A stretch of 64,000 nt of DNA from Deltaproteobacteria bacterium. GTDB lineage: Bacteria > Myxococcota_A > UBA9160 > UBA4427. Under the pieces are notes generated by a model, which was given only the letters and a program-made list of their open reading frames with translations, did no database searches and was not told the origin of the DNA. The translations under genes were made by a program, and so were the position numbers. Location: NCBI GenBank assembly GCA_016713665.1, contig JADJOR010000008.1, positions 414,845-478,844 of the forward strand, read 5' to 3'. Every line of letters starts with the position of its first letter. The first letter of the stretch is position 1. Of the stretch, positions 1 through 10,718 are shown piece after piece.

Positions 1-2
1 GC

Positions 3-1901
3 GGGCAATGGGTCGAGACCTCGCTGCTCCAGGGCGCGCTCGCCGCGGGCGTGCTCGCCTTCGCGATGGCGGAGAAGCTCGACACACCGATGTTCATGTC
101 CTGGGTCGGCGACAGCCGCTCGCCGAAGGGCCTCTTCGAGTGCAAGGACGGCCGCTGGATCCACGCCTGGCCGCCGAATCCGCGCTTCATTCTCTCCGCC
201 GGCGCCGGAGACACGCTCAATGCGACACCCGACCTGACCGTTCGCCAGGATCCGGAGCGCATCGGGCTCGGCGTCGAGGAGATCTTCGTCCTCGACCACT
301 ACTGGGAGCCGATGGCGCAGACGGTCAAGAAGTTCACCGCCGACGAGTGGACCGCGGCGGGCGCGATCGCGCAGGTCTGCATCCAGAAGGTCCGCTCGCC
401 CGAGGAGGCGCTCGTCGATCCGCTGCTCATGGCCGACGACGTCGTCACGGAGCTCGCCGATCCCGAGCTCGGCCCGATCCGCGGTGCCGGCATCCTCTAC
501 AAGCTCGAGCGCTCCCCCGGCGCGATCCGTGGCCCCGCGCCGAAAAAGGGCGCGCATACGGCCGAGGTGAAGAGCGAGGCCGCCCGCGCCGGCTCGGCAA
601 CGAAGGCCGCGAGCGCCGTGGGCGCCGCCGCCTCGACGCGGGGCGCCTCGAAGCCCCTCGCGAAGGGCCCCCTCGACGGGATTACCGTCCTCGACTTCGG
701 CCTCGCCGTCGCCGGCCCCTACGCCGGCCAGATCCTCTCGGATCTCGGTGCCCGGGTCATCAAGGTCAACGCGCTCCACGACTGGTACTGGCACTCCTCG
801 CAGATCGCGATGGCCTGCAATCGCGGCAAGCAGAGCATCGCGATCGACCTGAAGAAGCCCGGCTCGAAGGCCGTCATCGAGCGGCTGCTCGGGTCGGCCG
901 ACGTCGTCATGCACAACATGCGCTACCGCGCGGCGATCAAGCTCGGCATCGACTACGAATCGCTGAAGGACCGCTTCCCGCGCATCGTCTACTGCCATAC
1001 CCGCGGCTTCGAGCGCGGTCCGCGCCTCGAGCTTCCCGGCAACGACCAGACCGGCGCGTGTCTCGCCGGCGTCGAGTGGGAGGATGGCGGCTGCGCCCGG
1101 GGTGGCCGCCCGATCTGGTCGCTGACCAACATGGGCGACACGGGCAACGGTTTCCTCGCCGCGATCGCGATCTGCCAGGCGCTCTACGAGCGCGAGAAGA
1201 CGGGCCGGGGCCAGTTCTGCGAGACCGCGATCGTGAACGCCCAGATGTTCAACACGAGCTACGCCGCCGCGCGGCCCGACGGCAGCCGGATCGAGCGCCC
1301 GCTGCTCGACGCGATGCAGACGGGCTTCTCCGCCGGCGTGCGCCTCTATCCGACCCGCGACGAGTGGCTCTGCCTCTCGCTCGTGACGGATGCCCATTGG
1401 CACGCCCTCGCGAAGGCCATGGGCCTTCCCGAGCTCGCCTCGGGCGGTCGTTATGCGACGGCCGCCGCCCGGGCCGGCGCCGACGAGGACGTCGCGAAGC
1501 TCCTCGAGCACCGCTTCGCGACCGAGCCCGCCGCCGCCCTCTTCGCGAAGCTCGACGCCGCGGGCGTGCCCTGCGAGATCTCGGGGGAGAACGCGAGCCG
1601 CGAGCTCTGGCGCACGCCCCAGCTGATCCGCGACGGCTACGTCGCCAAGTACCAGCACCGGATCATCGGCGAGATGGGCCAGCCCGGCCTCGCCTTCCAC
1701 TTCTCGGACACGCCCTCCGCGGTCCAGGGACCGCCGATGATGGTGGGCGAGCATTCGCGCGAGATCCTCGCTTCGCTCGGCTATTCGGAGGCCGAGGCGG
1801 GCGCGCTCTTCGAGGCGGGGGTCGTGGGGGACGAGACGGTGAACCCGACGCTGGCGAAGACGGGGGCGAAGCCCGTCGCCTCGCCCTGGGAGAAGAAATG
1901 A
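3..1901 (+). CDS. CaiB/BaiF family CoA-transferase, tandem-domain, 5' partial
   Basis: The open frame runs in from the left edge (codons from base 3), so the true start lies outside the window. Two family III CoA-transferase units are visible. The first begins just after its catalytic region (GQWVETSLLQGAL), and an Ala/Lys/Ser-rich linker at about residues 190-225 leads into a second unit with LDFGLAVAGPYAGQILSDLG. The second unit carries GDTGNG, where CaiB-type enzymes have the catalytic Asp. Family III enzymes move CoA between carboxylic acids in the cytosol. The stop overlaps the next ATG as ATGA, so the gene is translationally coupled to the DUF35 and thiolase-like genes. The substrate cannot be read from sequence; the neighbours suggest a sterol-like or branched acyl-CoA pathway. 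Confidence 0.85.
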   Translation, partial: GQWVETSLLQGALAAGVLAFAMAEKLDTPMFMSWVGDSRSPKGLFECKDGRWIHAWPPNPRFILSAGAGDTLNATPDLTVRQDPERIGLGVEEIFVLDHYWEPMAQTVKKFTADEWTAAGAIAQVCIQKVRSPEEALVDPLLMADDVVTELADPELGPIRGAGILYKLERSPGAIRGPAPKKGAHTAEVKSEAARAGSATKAASAVGAAASTRGASKPLAKGPLDGITVLDFGLAVAGPYAGQILSDLGARVIKVNALHDWYWHSSQIAMACNRGKQSIAIDLKKPGSKAVIERLLGSADVVMHNMRYRAAIKLGIDYESLKDRFPRIVYCHTRGFERGPRLELPGNDQTGACLAGVEWEDGGCARGGRPIWSLTNMGDTGNGFLAAIAICQALYEREKTGRGQFCETAIVNAQMFNTSYAAARPDGSRIERPLLDAMQTGFSAGVRLYPTRDEWLCLSLVTDAHWHALAKAMGLPELASGGRYATAAARAGADEDVAKLLEHRFATEPAAALFAKLDAAGVPCEISGENASRELWRTPQLIRDGYVAKYQHRIIGEMGQPGLAFHFSDTPSAVQGPPMMVGEHSREILASLGYSEAEAGALFEAGVVGDETVNPTLAKTGAKPVASPWEKK

Positions 1902-2374
1902 CGACGAACGTGAAGGCGACGATCCCGGCGAACGTCCCGGCGACGATGCCGCGGCCGCAGCCGCTTCCCGGGCGCGACAGCGCGTTCTTCTGGGACGGCG
2001 CGGCGCGGGGCGAGCTGATGGGACAGCGCTGTGCGGCCTGCAAGCTGTTCCGGCATCCGCCGCGGCCGATGTGCCCGAACTGCCAGTCGGTCGAGCGCGA
2101 GGAGGTCCGGCTCTCGGGGCGCGGAACGATCCATGCGTTCATCCATCCCGTCCATCCGATGATCCCGATGTTCGACTACCCGCTGACCTGCGTGCTCGTC
2201 GACCTCGAGGAGGGGATCCGGATCTTCTCGAACCTCTACGAGTGCGAGAAGGAGGACGTGCGGATCGGGATGCCGGTCGAGGTCTTCTTCGTGCCGACGG
2301 CGGGGGACAAGCAGGTGCCGGTCTTCCGACCGGCGCGCGACGCGAAGGCCGGGTCGAAGGGAGCGCGATCGTGA
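1898..2374 (+). CDS. Zn-ribbon/OB-fold (DUF35) acyl-CoA-associated protein
   Basis: A 158-residue protein with the usual DUF35 plan. A rubredoxin-like zinc ribbon carries two Cys pairs (CAAC and CPNC, about residues 46-66), and an OB-fold follows (region GRGTIHAFIHPVHPMI, then FSNLYECEKEDVRIGMPVEV). DUF35 proteins act as partner subunits of thiolase-like or hydratase enzymes, for example ChsH2 with the Ltp2 aldolase in steroid side-chain degradation. Here it sits directly between a CoA-transferase (ATGA overlap) and a thiolase-like gene whose GTG start overlaps its stop. A complex with the downstream product is therefore the natural inference. The N-terminal 30 residues are Pro/Ala-rich and probably disordered. 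Confidence 0.85.
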   Translation: MTTNVKATIPANVPATMPRPQPLPGRDSAFFWDGAARGELMGQRCAACKLFRHPPRPMCPNCQSVEREEVRLSGRGTIHAFIHPVHPMIPMFDYPLTCVLVDLEEGIRIFSNLYECEKEDVRIGMPVEVFFVPTAGDKQVPVFRPARDAKAGSKGARS

Positions 2375-3531
2375 AGCGGAACAAGGCGGTGATCGCGGGG
2401 ATCGGGCAGACGGAGTTCTCGAAGAACTCGGGGCGCAGCGAGCTCCAGCTCTCGTGCGAGGCGATCAAGCTCGCCCTCGACGACGCGGGCCTCGCGCCGT
2501 CCGACGTCGACGGCTTCTCGACCTTCACGATCGACAACAACGAGGACGTCGACATCATCCGCTCGATGGGGATCGAGACGCTGCGCTTCTCGTCGCGGAC
2601 GCCCCACGGCGGCGGCGGCTCGATGGCGACGATCGCCCACGGCATGGCGGCGGTCGAATCCGGCCTCTGCAACACGTTCGTCTGCCTGCGCGCCATGAAC
2701 GAGCGCTCCGAGGCCCGCTTCGGCATCGCCCACATGGCGCCCAACTCGAACAACAAGGGCTCGGGCTCGGGATTCCTCGAGTGGAGCATGCCCTTCGGTG
2801 CGGCGACGCCCGCGGCCTGGACCGGCATCCAGGCCCAGCGCTACATGGCGCGCTACGGGCTCACGAACGCCGACTTCGCGCCCATCTCGGTCCTCCAGCG
2901 CAAGAACGCCGCGACGAACCCGCTCGCCTGGTACTACCAGAAGCCGATCACGATCGAGGACCACCAGAGCTCGCGCTGGATCGTCGAGCCCGTCTTCCGG
3001 CTGCTCGATTGCTGCCAGGAGTCCGACGGCGGCGTCGCCCTCGTGATCACGACCGAGGAGCGCGCCCGCGACCTGCGCCAGAAGCCCGCGTTGATCGCCC
3101 ACGCGACGCAGTCGATTCCCTTCGACACCGAGACCGTGACGAACTTCTACCACAAGGATCTCACGGTCTTCGACAGCGGCGTCCAGTGCGCGAAAGAGCT
3201 CTAGGGGCGCACGGGCCTCACGCCCCGGGACATCCAGGTCGGCATGCTCTACGACCATTTCACGATCGCCGTCTTCTGGCATCTCGAGGCGATGGGCTTC
3301 TGCAAGCCCGGCGAGGCCGCCGCCTTCGTCGCCGAAGGCCACTGCGACCTGAACCGCACCGTCTCCCTCTCCCCGAACGGCGGCCTGATCGGCGAGGCCT
3401 ACATCCACGGCATGAATCTCGTCACCGAAGCCGTCCGCCAGATCCGGGGCACGGCGACCAATCAGGTGAAGAACGTCGAGAACGTGCTCCTGTCGGCCGG
3501 AATGAGCGGAGCAATCCTGTCGCGCTGCTGA
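2371..3531 (+). pseudogene. Thiolase-like lipid-transfer protein (SCP-x/Ltp2 type) with an internal amber codon
   Basis: The frame starts at GTG 2371, overlapping the DUF35 stop, and reads VIAGIGQTEFSKNSGR, typical of SCP-x-type thiolase-like proteins. It is interrupted by TAG at 3202-3204 and then continues in the same frame to 3531 with YDHFTIAVFWHLEAMGF and a normal C-terminal GTATNQVKN segment. The context AKEL-stop-GRTGLTP is where relatives have a Tyr (AKELYGRTG), so one base change (TAC or TAT to TAG) explains it. With the preceding DUF35 gene this resembles the Ltp2/ChsH2 steroid aldolase pairing; family function is known, substrate inferred. The first 277 codons may give a truncated product. 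A sequencing error is equally possible. Confidence 0.8.
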
Positions 3532-3786
3532 AATCCAGCGAGCTCAGAAACACCTCGACATCGCAATCGTCGATCAAGAGCAAGGCAGCGCGCAGCATCG
3601 TCCCAGCGCGACGCATCGAGCGTCCCGGCCGGACGCGGCCTGGTGCGAGATTGAGAGCGGCACGCGCAGCACGGCGTTCAACTCAGCCGACCGGCCCCTC
3701 GACGCGTGCCGTGCGAAGCCCGAGCGCCAGGTCGCGTCCGACCGGGGCGCCTGGCACAGCGTTCCGGCTCCGATCCGCCGCGCTCG

Positions 3787-4956
3787 CTACGCGAGCAGCT
3801 CCTTCGCGATGATGAGCTTCCGCACCTCCGTCGTCCCCGCCCCGATCTCGAGCAGCTTCGTCGACCGGTAGAGCCGGTTCATCTCCGTCTCCCAGACGTA
3901 CCCCGCCCCGCCGTGAACCTGGACCGCATGGTCGAGGACCCGGTTCATCGCGTCCGCGCAGTACATCACGGAGGTCGCCGAGATGCGGTGGACCTCGCCG
4001 CGGCCGCCCTCGCCGGGCGGGAGGTCGTTCATCGTCGCGAGGCAGTAGTAGTTGTAGGCGCGCATCGTCTCGACGAGCGTCGACATGTCGGCGAGCCGCG
4101 ACTGGATCATCTGGAAGTTCGCGATCGGCTCGCCGAACTGGACGCGGGCCTTGGCATGGGCGATCGAGAGGGCGAGCGCACGCTCCGCGACCCCGAGGCA
4201 GATCGGCGAGATCATCGCCCGCTCGAGGTCGAGGCCGCTCATGATGCACTTGACCCCTTCGTTCTCCTTCCCGAGCACGTTCGCCGCCGGGATCCTGCAA
4301 TCGTCGAAGGCGAGCTCCGCCGTCTGGGAGCCCCGGAAGCCCATCTTCTCGAGCTTCTGGGTGACGGTGACGCCCTTCGACTTCATGTCGACGACGAAGG
4401 CCGTGATGCCGCGGGTCCCGCGGCTCGGGTCGGTGCGCGCGTAGAGCAGACAGAGGTCGGCGACGGGGCCGTTCGTGATGTAGAGCTTGCGGCCGTGGAC
4501 GACGTAGTCGTCGCCGTCGCGGACGGCGCGCGTCGCCATCGAGCCGAGCGCGTCGGAGCCGGCCCCGGGCTCCGTCAGACCGAGGCAACCGATCGCGCGG
4601 CCGTCGCAGAGGGGCGGCACGAAACGCTCGACCTGCGCGGGCGTCCCCGAGCGCAGGATGTTGTTCATGCAGAGGTTCTCGTGGGCGACCCAGGAGAGGG
4701 CGAGCGCGTGGTTCCAGCGCGCGAAGGCCTGGAGCACGAGGCCGCTCGCGAAGAGGTCGAGATCGGCGCCGCCGAGGGCGGCGGGGACCGTGATCCCGAG
4801 ATAGCCCTCGCGCCCGAGCGCCCGGAACTCGGCGTCCGGCCACCACTCCTCGTCGTCCATCCGGCGCGCGAGCGGGGCGAGCTTCTCGCGCGCGTAGCGA
4901 TCGGCCGCGTCGAGCAGGGCCACGCGGTCCTCGCTCAGTCGAAAATCGCCCGCCAT
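3787..4956 (-). CDS. Acyl-CoA dehydrogenase, isovaleryl-CoA dehydrogenase type
   Basis: A 389-residue FAD flavoprotein of normal family length, starting at ATG 4956. It shows CLGLTEPGAGSDALGSM, YITNGPVADL and a C-terminal IGAGTTEVRKLIIAKEL. Two features favour the isovaleryl-CoA dehydrogenase branch: the GLDLER segment that holds the unusual catalytic Glu of that branch, and EIGAGT where medium-chain enzymes have their Glu. The expected reaction is isovaleryl-CoA to 3-methylcrotonyl-CoA with electrons passed to ETF, the first committed step of leucine catabolism. It is transcribed divergently from enoyl-CoA hydratase and carboxylase genes that would supply later steps. A related branched acyl-CoA dehydrogenase specificity cannot be excluded. 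Confidence 0.88.
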   Translation of the reverse strand: MAGDFRLSEDRVALLDAADRYAREKLAPLARRMDDEEWWPDAEFRALGREGYLGITVPAALGGADLDLFASGLVLQAFARWNHALALSWVAHENLCMNNILRSGTPAQVERFVPPLCDGRAIGCLGLTEPGAGSDALGSMATRAVRDGDDYVVHGRKLYITNGPVADLCLLYARTDPSRGTRGITAFVVDMKSKGVTVTQKLEKMGFRGSQTAELAFDDCRIPAANVLGKENEGVKCIMSGLDLERAMISPICLGVAERALALSIAHAKARVQFGEPIANFQMIQSRLADMSTLVETMRAYNYYCLATMNDLPPGEGGRGEVHRISATSVMYCADAMNRVLDHAVQVHGGAGYVWETEMNRLYRSTKLLEIGAGTTEVRKLIIAKELLA

Positions 4957-5106
4957 GTCCGATGTCTCCCTGGAGTCGGGTCCGCTCTCGCGGGTCCGGG
5001 CCCGGTCACGCCGCACAGGCGACCGCTCGTCGCGCGGCCGCTCGCCCCGATGGCTTGACAGGACCTGCTTTTTCTCGGAGCGTAGCTCCGCATCGAGGAG
5101 AGCCGA

Positions 5107-6030
<924 letters not shown>

Positions 6031-6046
6031 CGCCGGACGGGACGTG

Positions 6047-7527
<1,481 letters not shown>

Positions 7528-7534
<7 letters not shown>

Positions 7535-8166
7535 GGAGCGACGTGGGCACCGACTTCACCCTCGAAGACCGCGACGCGCGCGTGCTCCCCCGCCACGGGG
7601 GCGCTCGGCTCGCGACGGGCACGCGCGGTCTCGAGCTCGAGATCGAGGGCCGCCACCTGCGCGCCGCTCTCCGAGCCGGGTCCGAAGCCGGGCGAATTCT
7701 TCCTGACCGTCGACGGCCTACGCGAGCGGCTCTTCCTCGCGACGAAGCACGACGTCCACTTCATCCACTGGCGCGGCCGCACCCATCGCGTCGAAGCCTG
7801 GAACGCCCTCGACCGCCTGCGCGAGCAGGCGAAGCGCGCCGGCGGCGCCGAGGAGATCCGCGCCCCGATGCCCGGCGTCGTCGTCTCCGTCGCAGTCTCC
7901 GTCGGCAACACCGTCGAGACCGGGACGCTGCTGCTCACGATCGAGAGCATGAAGCTCCAGACCGCGATCACCGCGAGCCATCCGGCCCGGGTCGCCGCGC
8001 TCTGCGTCGCGGCGGGCGAGAACTTCGACCAGGGCGCGCCCCTCGTCCGCCTCGAGCCCTCGACGCGGGCGGAAGCCCCGGCGGAGTCGACGGGCCGAAG
8101 AAGCCCGGATCGACCAGCCCCGGCCGGGCGAAGCCCGCCGCCCCGAAGAAGGGACGCAAGCGATGA
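7528..8166 (+). pseudogene. BT linker and biotin carboxyl carrier (BCCP) part of the same carboxylase alpha chain, frameshifted
   Basis: Coding continues past the premature stop. The order is frame 1 from about 7528 (LRSDVGTDFTLEDRDARVLP), then frame 2 from about 7672 (EPGPKPGEFFLTVDGLRERL) through the carrier domain APMPGVVVSVAVSVGN and the biotinyl-lysine motif ESMK at about 7945-7956, then frame 1 again from about 8087 with a Lys/Pro-rich tail ending PKKGRKR at 8166. Three single-base indels, near 7528, 7672 (CTCCGAG) and 8087, restore one continuous alpha chain. The final stop overlaps the carboxyltransferase ATG, which supports the tail frame. Unless repaired, this copy would make a carboxylase without biotin. 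All three being sequencing errors is plausible, because the flanking subunits are intact. Confidence 0.75.
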
Positions 8167-9773
8167 TGCGCCGCATCGAGAGCCGGATCGACCGCCAGAG
8201 CGAGACCTATCGCCGCTTCCGCGCCGCGAACCTCGCGCGCCTCGAGGCGTTCCGGCGCCGCCAGCAGGACGCGCGCTTCGAACGCCCGCAACGCGACCTC
8301 GACCGCCTCGCCCATCACGGCAAGCTCTTCGTCCGCGACCGCATCGAGCGGCTGCTCGATCCCGGGACTCCCTTCCTCGAGCTCTCCTCCCTCGCCGCCA
8401 ACGGCGAGTACGACGGCGACGCGAAGAGCGCCTCGGTCGTCGTCGGGATCGGCGTCGTCTCGGGCCGCGAGGTGCTCGTGCGCGCCGACGACCCGTCGAT
8501 CAAGGGCGGCGCCTGGTATCCGCTCACGGTCAAGAAGAACGTGCGCGCCCTCGACATCGCGATCGAGAACCGGCTGCCGGTCGTCCACATGTGCGACAGC
8601 GCGGGCGGATTCCTGCCGCTCCAGGCGCAGCTCTTTGCAGACCGAGTCTCGGCGGGCCGCATCTTCCGCAATCAGTCGATCCTGTCTCAGATGGGCGTCC
8701 CCCAGCTCTCGCTGGTCTTCGGCCACTGCACCGCCGGCGGTGCCTACATCCCGTCGCTCTCCGACTACTCGGTCATCCTGCGCGGCAACGGCGGCATCTT
8801 CCTCGGCGGCCCGCCCCTCGTGAAGGCGGCGACCGGCGAGATCGTCGACGCGAACACGCTGGGCGGCGCCGACGTCCACACCCGGATCTCCGGCGTCGCC
8901 GACTACGCCGTCGACTCCGAGGACGAGGCGATCCTGCTCGGCCGCGAGATCGTCGCCCAGTGGACCCGGGGCGAGAAGGCGCGGATCGAGCGCCGCGAGC
9001 CCGAGCCCCCCGCCTACGATCCCGAGGAGCTCTACGGGATCATCCCCGACGACATCAAGATCCAGTTCGACATGCGCGAGGTCATCGCCCGCATCGTCGA
9101 CGGCAGCCTCTTCCACGAATATCAGCCCGACTACGGCACGACCCTCGTCTGCGGCTACGCCTGGATCTGGGGCCAGAAGGTCGGGATCCTCGGCAACAAC
9201 GGCGTCCTCTTCAACGACTCGTCGCTGAAGGGCGCGCATTTCATCGAGCTCTGCAACCAGAACCGCACGCCGCTGGTCTTCCTGCAGAACATCACGGGCT
9301 TCATGGTCGGCCGCGAGTACGAGGCGCGCGGGATCTGCAAGGACGGCGCGAAGTTCATCATGGCCCAGTCTTGCAGCGTCGTGCCGAAGTTGACGGTGAT
9401 GGTCAACGGCTCCTTCGGCGCGGGCAACTACGGCATGTGCGGTCGCGCCTACGACGGGCGCTTCGTCTTCAGCTGGCCGAACCACCAGATCGGGATCATG
9501 GGCGCCGAGCAGGCCGCGAACACGCTGGGCGACGTCAAGGTCCGCCAGCTCGAGCGCGCAGGGAAGACGCTCACGGAGGCTGAGCTCGACGCGATCCGGC
9601 GCCCCGTCCTCGAGTCGTACGAGCGCGAGTCGAGCGCCTACTACGCGACCTCGCAGCTCTGGGACGACGGCATCATCGATCCGGTCGACACGCGCAACGC
9701 CCTCGGCATCGCGCTGTCCGCGGCGCTGAACACGCCGATCGAGCGGCCGAGCTACGGGGTTCTCCGGCTGTGA
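8163..9773 (+). CDS. Acyl-CoA carboxylase carboxyltransferase (beta) subunit, methylcrotonyl-CoA type
   Basis: A 536-residue, family-length protein. It has the crotonase-like carboxyltransferase halves: LFVRDRIERLLDPGTPFLEL, IKGGAWYPLTVKK, HMCDSAGGFLP, and FGHCTAGGAYIPSLSDYS. GGADVHTRISGVADYA at about residues 237-252 resembles the methylcrotonyl/geranyl-CoA branch more than the propionyl-CoA branch. It transfers carboxyl from biotin to the enoyl-CoA in complex with the alpha chain. The ATG overlaps the alpha-chain stop, and its own TGA overlaps the next GTG, so the genes are translationally coupled. With isovaleryl-CoA dehydrogenase nearby, leucine degradation is the best fit. Geranyl-CoA or another branched substrate is the alternative. 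Confidence 0.87.
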   Translation: MMRRIESRIDRQSETYRRFRAANLARLEAFRRRQQDARFERPQRDLDRLAHHGKLFVRDRIERLLDPGTPFLELSSLAANGEYDGDAKSASVVVGIGVVSGREVLVRADDPSIKGGAWYPLTVKKNVRALDIAIENRLPVVHMCDSAGGFLPLQAQLFADRVSAGRIFRNQSILSQMGVPQLSLVFGHCTAGGAYIPSLSDYSVILRGNGGIFLGGPPLVKAATGEIVDANTLGGADVHTRISGVADYAVDSEDEAILLGREIVAQWTRGEKARIERREPEPPAYDPEELYGIIPDDIKIQFDMREVIARIVDGSLFHEYQPDYGTTLVCGYAWIWGQKVGILGNNGVLFNDSSLKGAHFIELCNQNRTPLVFLQNITGFMVGREYEARGICKDGAKFIMAQSCSVVPKLTVMVNGSFGAGNYGMCGRAYDGRFVFSWPNHQIGIMGAEQAANTLGDVKVRQLERAGKTLTEAELDAIRRPVLESYERESSAYYATSQLWDDGIIDPVDTRNALGIALSAALNTPIERPSYGVLRL

Positions 9774-10693
9774 GCGCCGACGAGCCCGCGGCCCCGGATC
9801 CGCGCGCAGCTTCGCATCCGAACCCGGACGCGAATGCGGGGGTCGCCACAGGCGCGGCCCCGCTCTCCGACGACGCGCTGCTCGCGCTGCCGACGGTGTA
9901 CCGGGCGGATCTCTTCGCGGGGCGGACGATCCTGGTCTCGGGGGCGGGGACGGGGATCGGGAAGGCGATCGCCTGCCTGTTCGGCCGGCTGGGCGGGCGG
10001 GTCGTCCTCTGCGGTCGCAGCGGGGAGAAGCTCGAGGCGACCCGACGCCTGCTCGAGCGGGTCGGCACGACCGCGCTCGCGATCCCGACCAACATCCGCG
10101 AGCCCGAGCAGGTCGACGCGCTCTTCGCGCGCATCGAAGCGGAGGCGCCCGGCCTCGATGTCGTCGTCAACAACGCCGGCGGCCAGTATCCCCAGGCCTC
10201 GATCGATCTCTCCGACAAGGGCTGGCGCGCCGTCGTCGACACGAACCTGAACGGGACCTGGACGATGATGCAGCGCGCGGCGCGCTTCTGGAAGCGGCGC
10301 GCGACGGCGGGCTCGATCGTGAACGTCGTCGCGCCCTATCGCCGCGGCATGTACGGCCTCGCCCATACCGTCGCCGCCCGCGCCGCCGTGGCCCACCTCG
10401 CCCAGAACCTCGCCGTCGAGTGGGCCCCGGACGGGATCCGCATCAACTGCGTGCTCCCCGGTCCGATCGCGACGGAGGGGCTCGCGGTCTACTCGGAGGA
10501 GGCGCGCAGCGCCCTCGCGCGGAGCAACCCGCTCCGCCGCCTCGGCGACGTCCAGGACATCGCGGAGGCCTGTGCCTATCTCTCCGCCGACTCCGGCAAG
10601 TTCATCACCGGCGAAGTCCTCGTCGTCGACGGCGGCCACCAGCACTGGGGCGAGCTCTGGATGGCGGGACGACCGCCCGGCTACGGCGACTGA
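9770..10693 (+). CDS. Short-chain dehydrogenase/reductase, trans-2-enoyl-CoA reductase (PECR)-like
   Basis: GTG 9770 overlaps the carboxyltransferase stop. After an Ala/Pro-rich leader of about 40 residues comes a Rossmann fold with the nucleotide loop SGAGTGIGKAIA and NNAG. The usual YxxxK catalytic pair is absent: the region reads MYGLAHTVAARAAVAHLAQNL, matching the AVHSGAARAGV stretch of peroxisomal trans-2-enoyl-CoA reductase and its bacterial relatives. NADPH-dependent reduction of an enoyl-CoA, rather than a ketone, is therefore the better guess. The C-terminus DGGHQHWGELWMAG is normal for the group. It ends the plus-strand acyl-CoA operon. Confidence 0.82.
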   Translation: MSADEPAAPDPRAASHPNPDANAGVATGAAPLSDDALLALPTVYRADLFAGRTILVSGAGTGIGKAIACLFGRLGGRVVLCGRSGEKLEATRRLLERVGTTALAIPTNIREPEQVDALFARIEAEAPGLDVVVNNAGGQYPQASIDLSDKGWRAVVDTNLNGTWTMMQRAARFWKRRATAGSIVNVVAPYRRGMYGLAHTVAARAAVAHLAQNLAVEWAPDGIRINCVLPGPIATEGLAVYSEEARSALARSNPLRRLGDVQDIAEACAYLSADSGKFITGEVLVVDGGHQHWGELWMAGRPPGYGD

Positions 10694-10718
10694 CCGAACG
10701 GGCTCAAGCCGCTGCCGT

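Noticed and set aside
2236..3408. Long minus-strand open frame opposite the thiolase-like gene
   Set aside because: Asp/Arg/Val-rich composition with no fold or signal. It is the usual antisense frame in GC-rich DNA.
3532..3786. Possible small gene or relic between the thiolase-like and dehydrogenase genes
   Set aside because: Short frames without ribosome sites or recognisable motifs; treated as intergenic.
5055..5060. TTGACA box as a full promoter of the enoyl-CoA hydratase gene
   Set aside because: No acceptable -10 within 15-19 bases, so not listed as a promoter.
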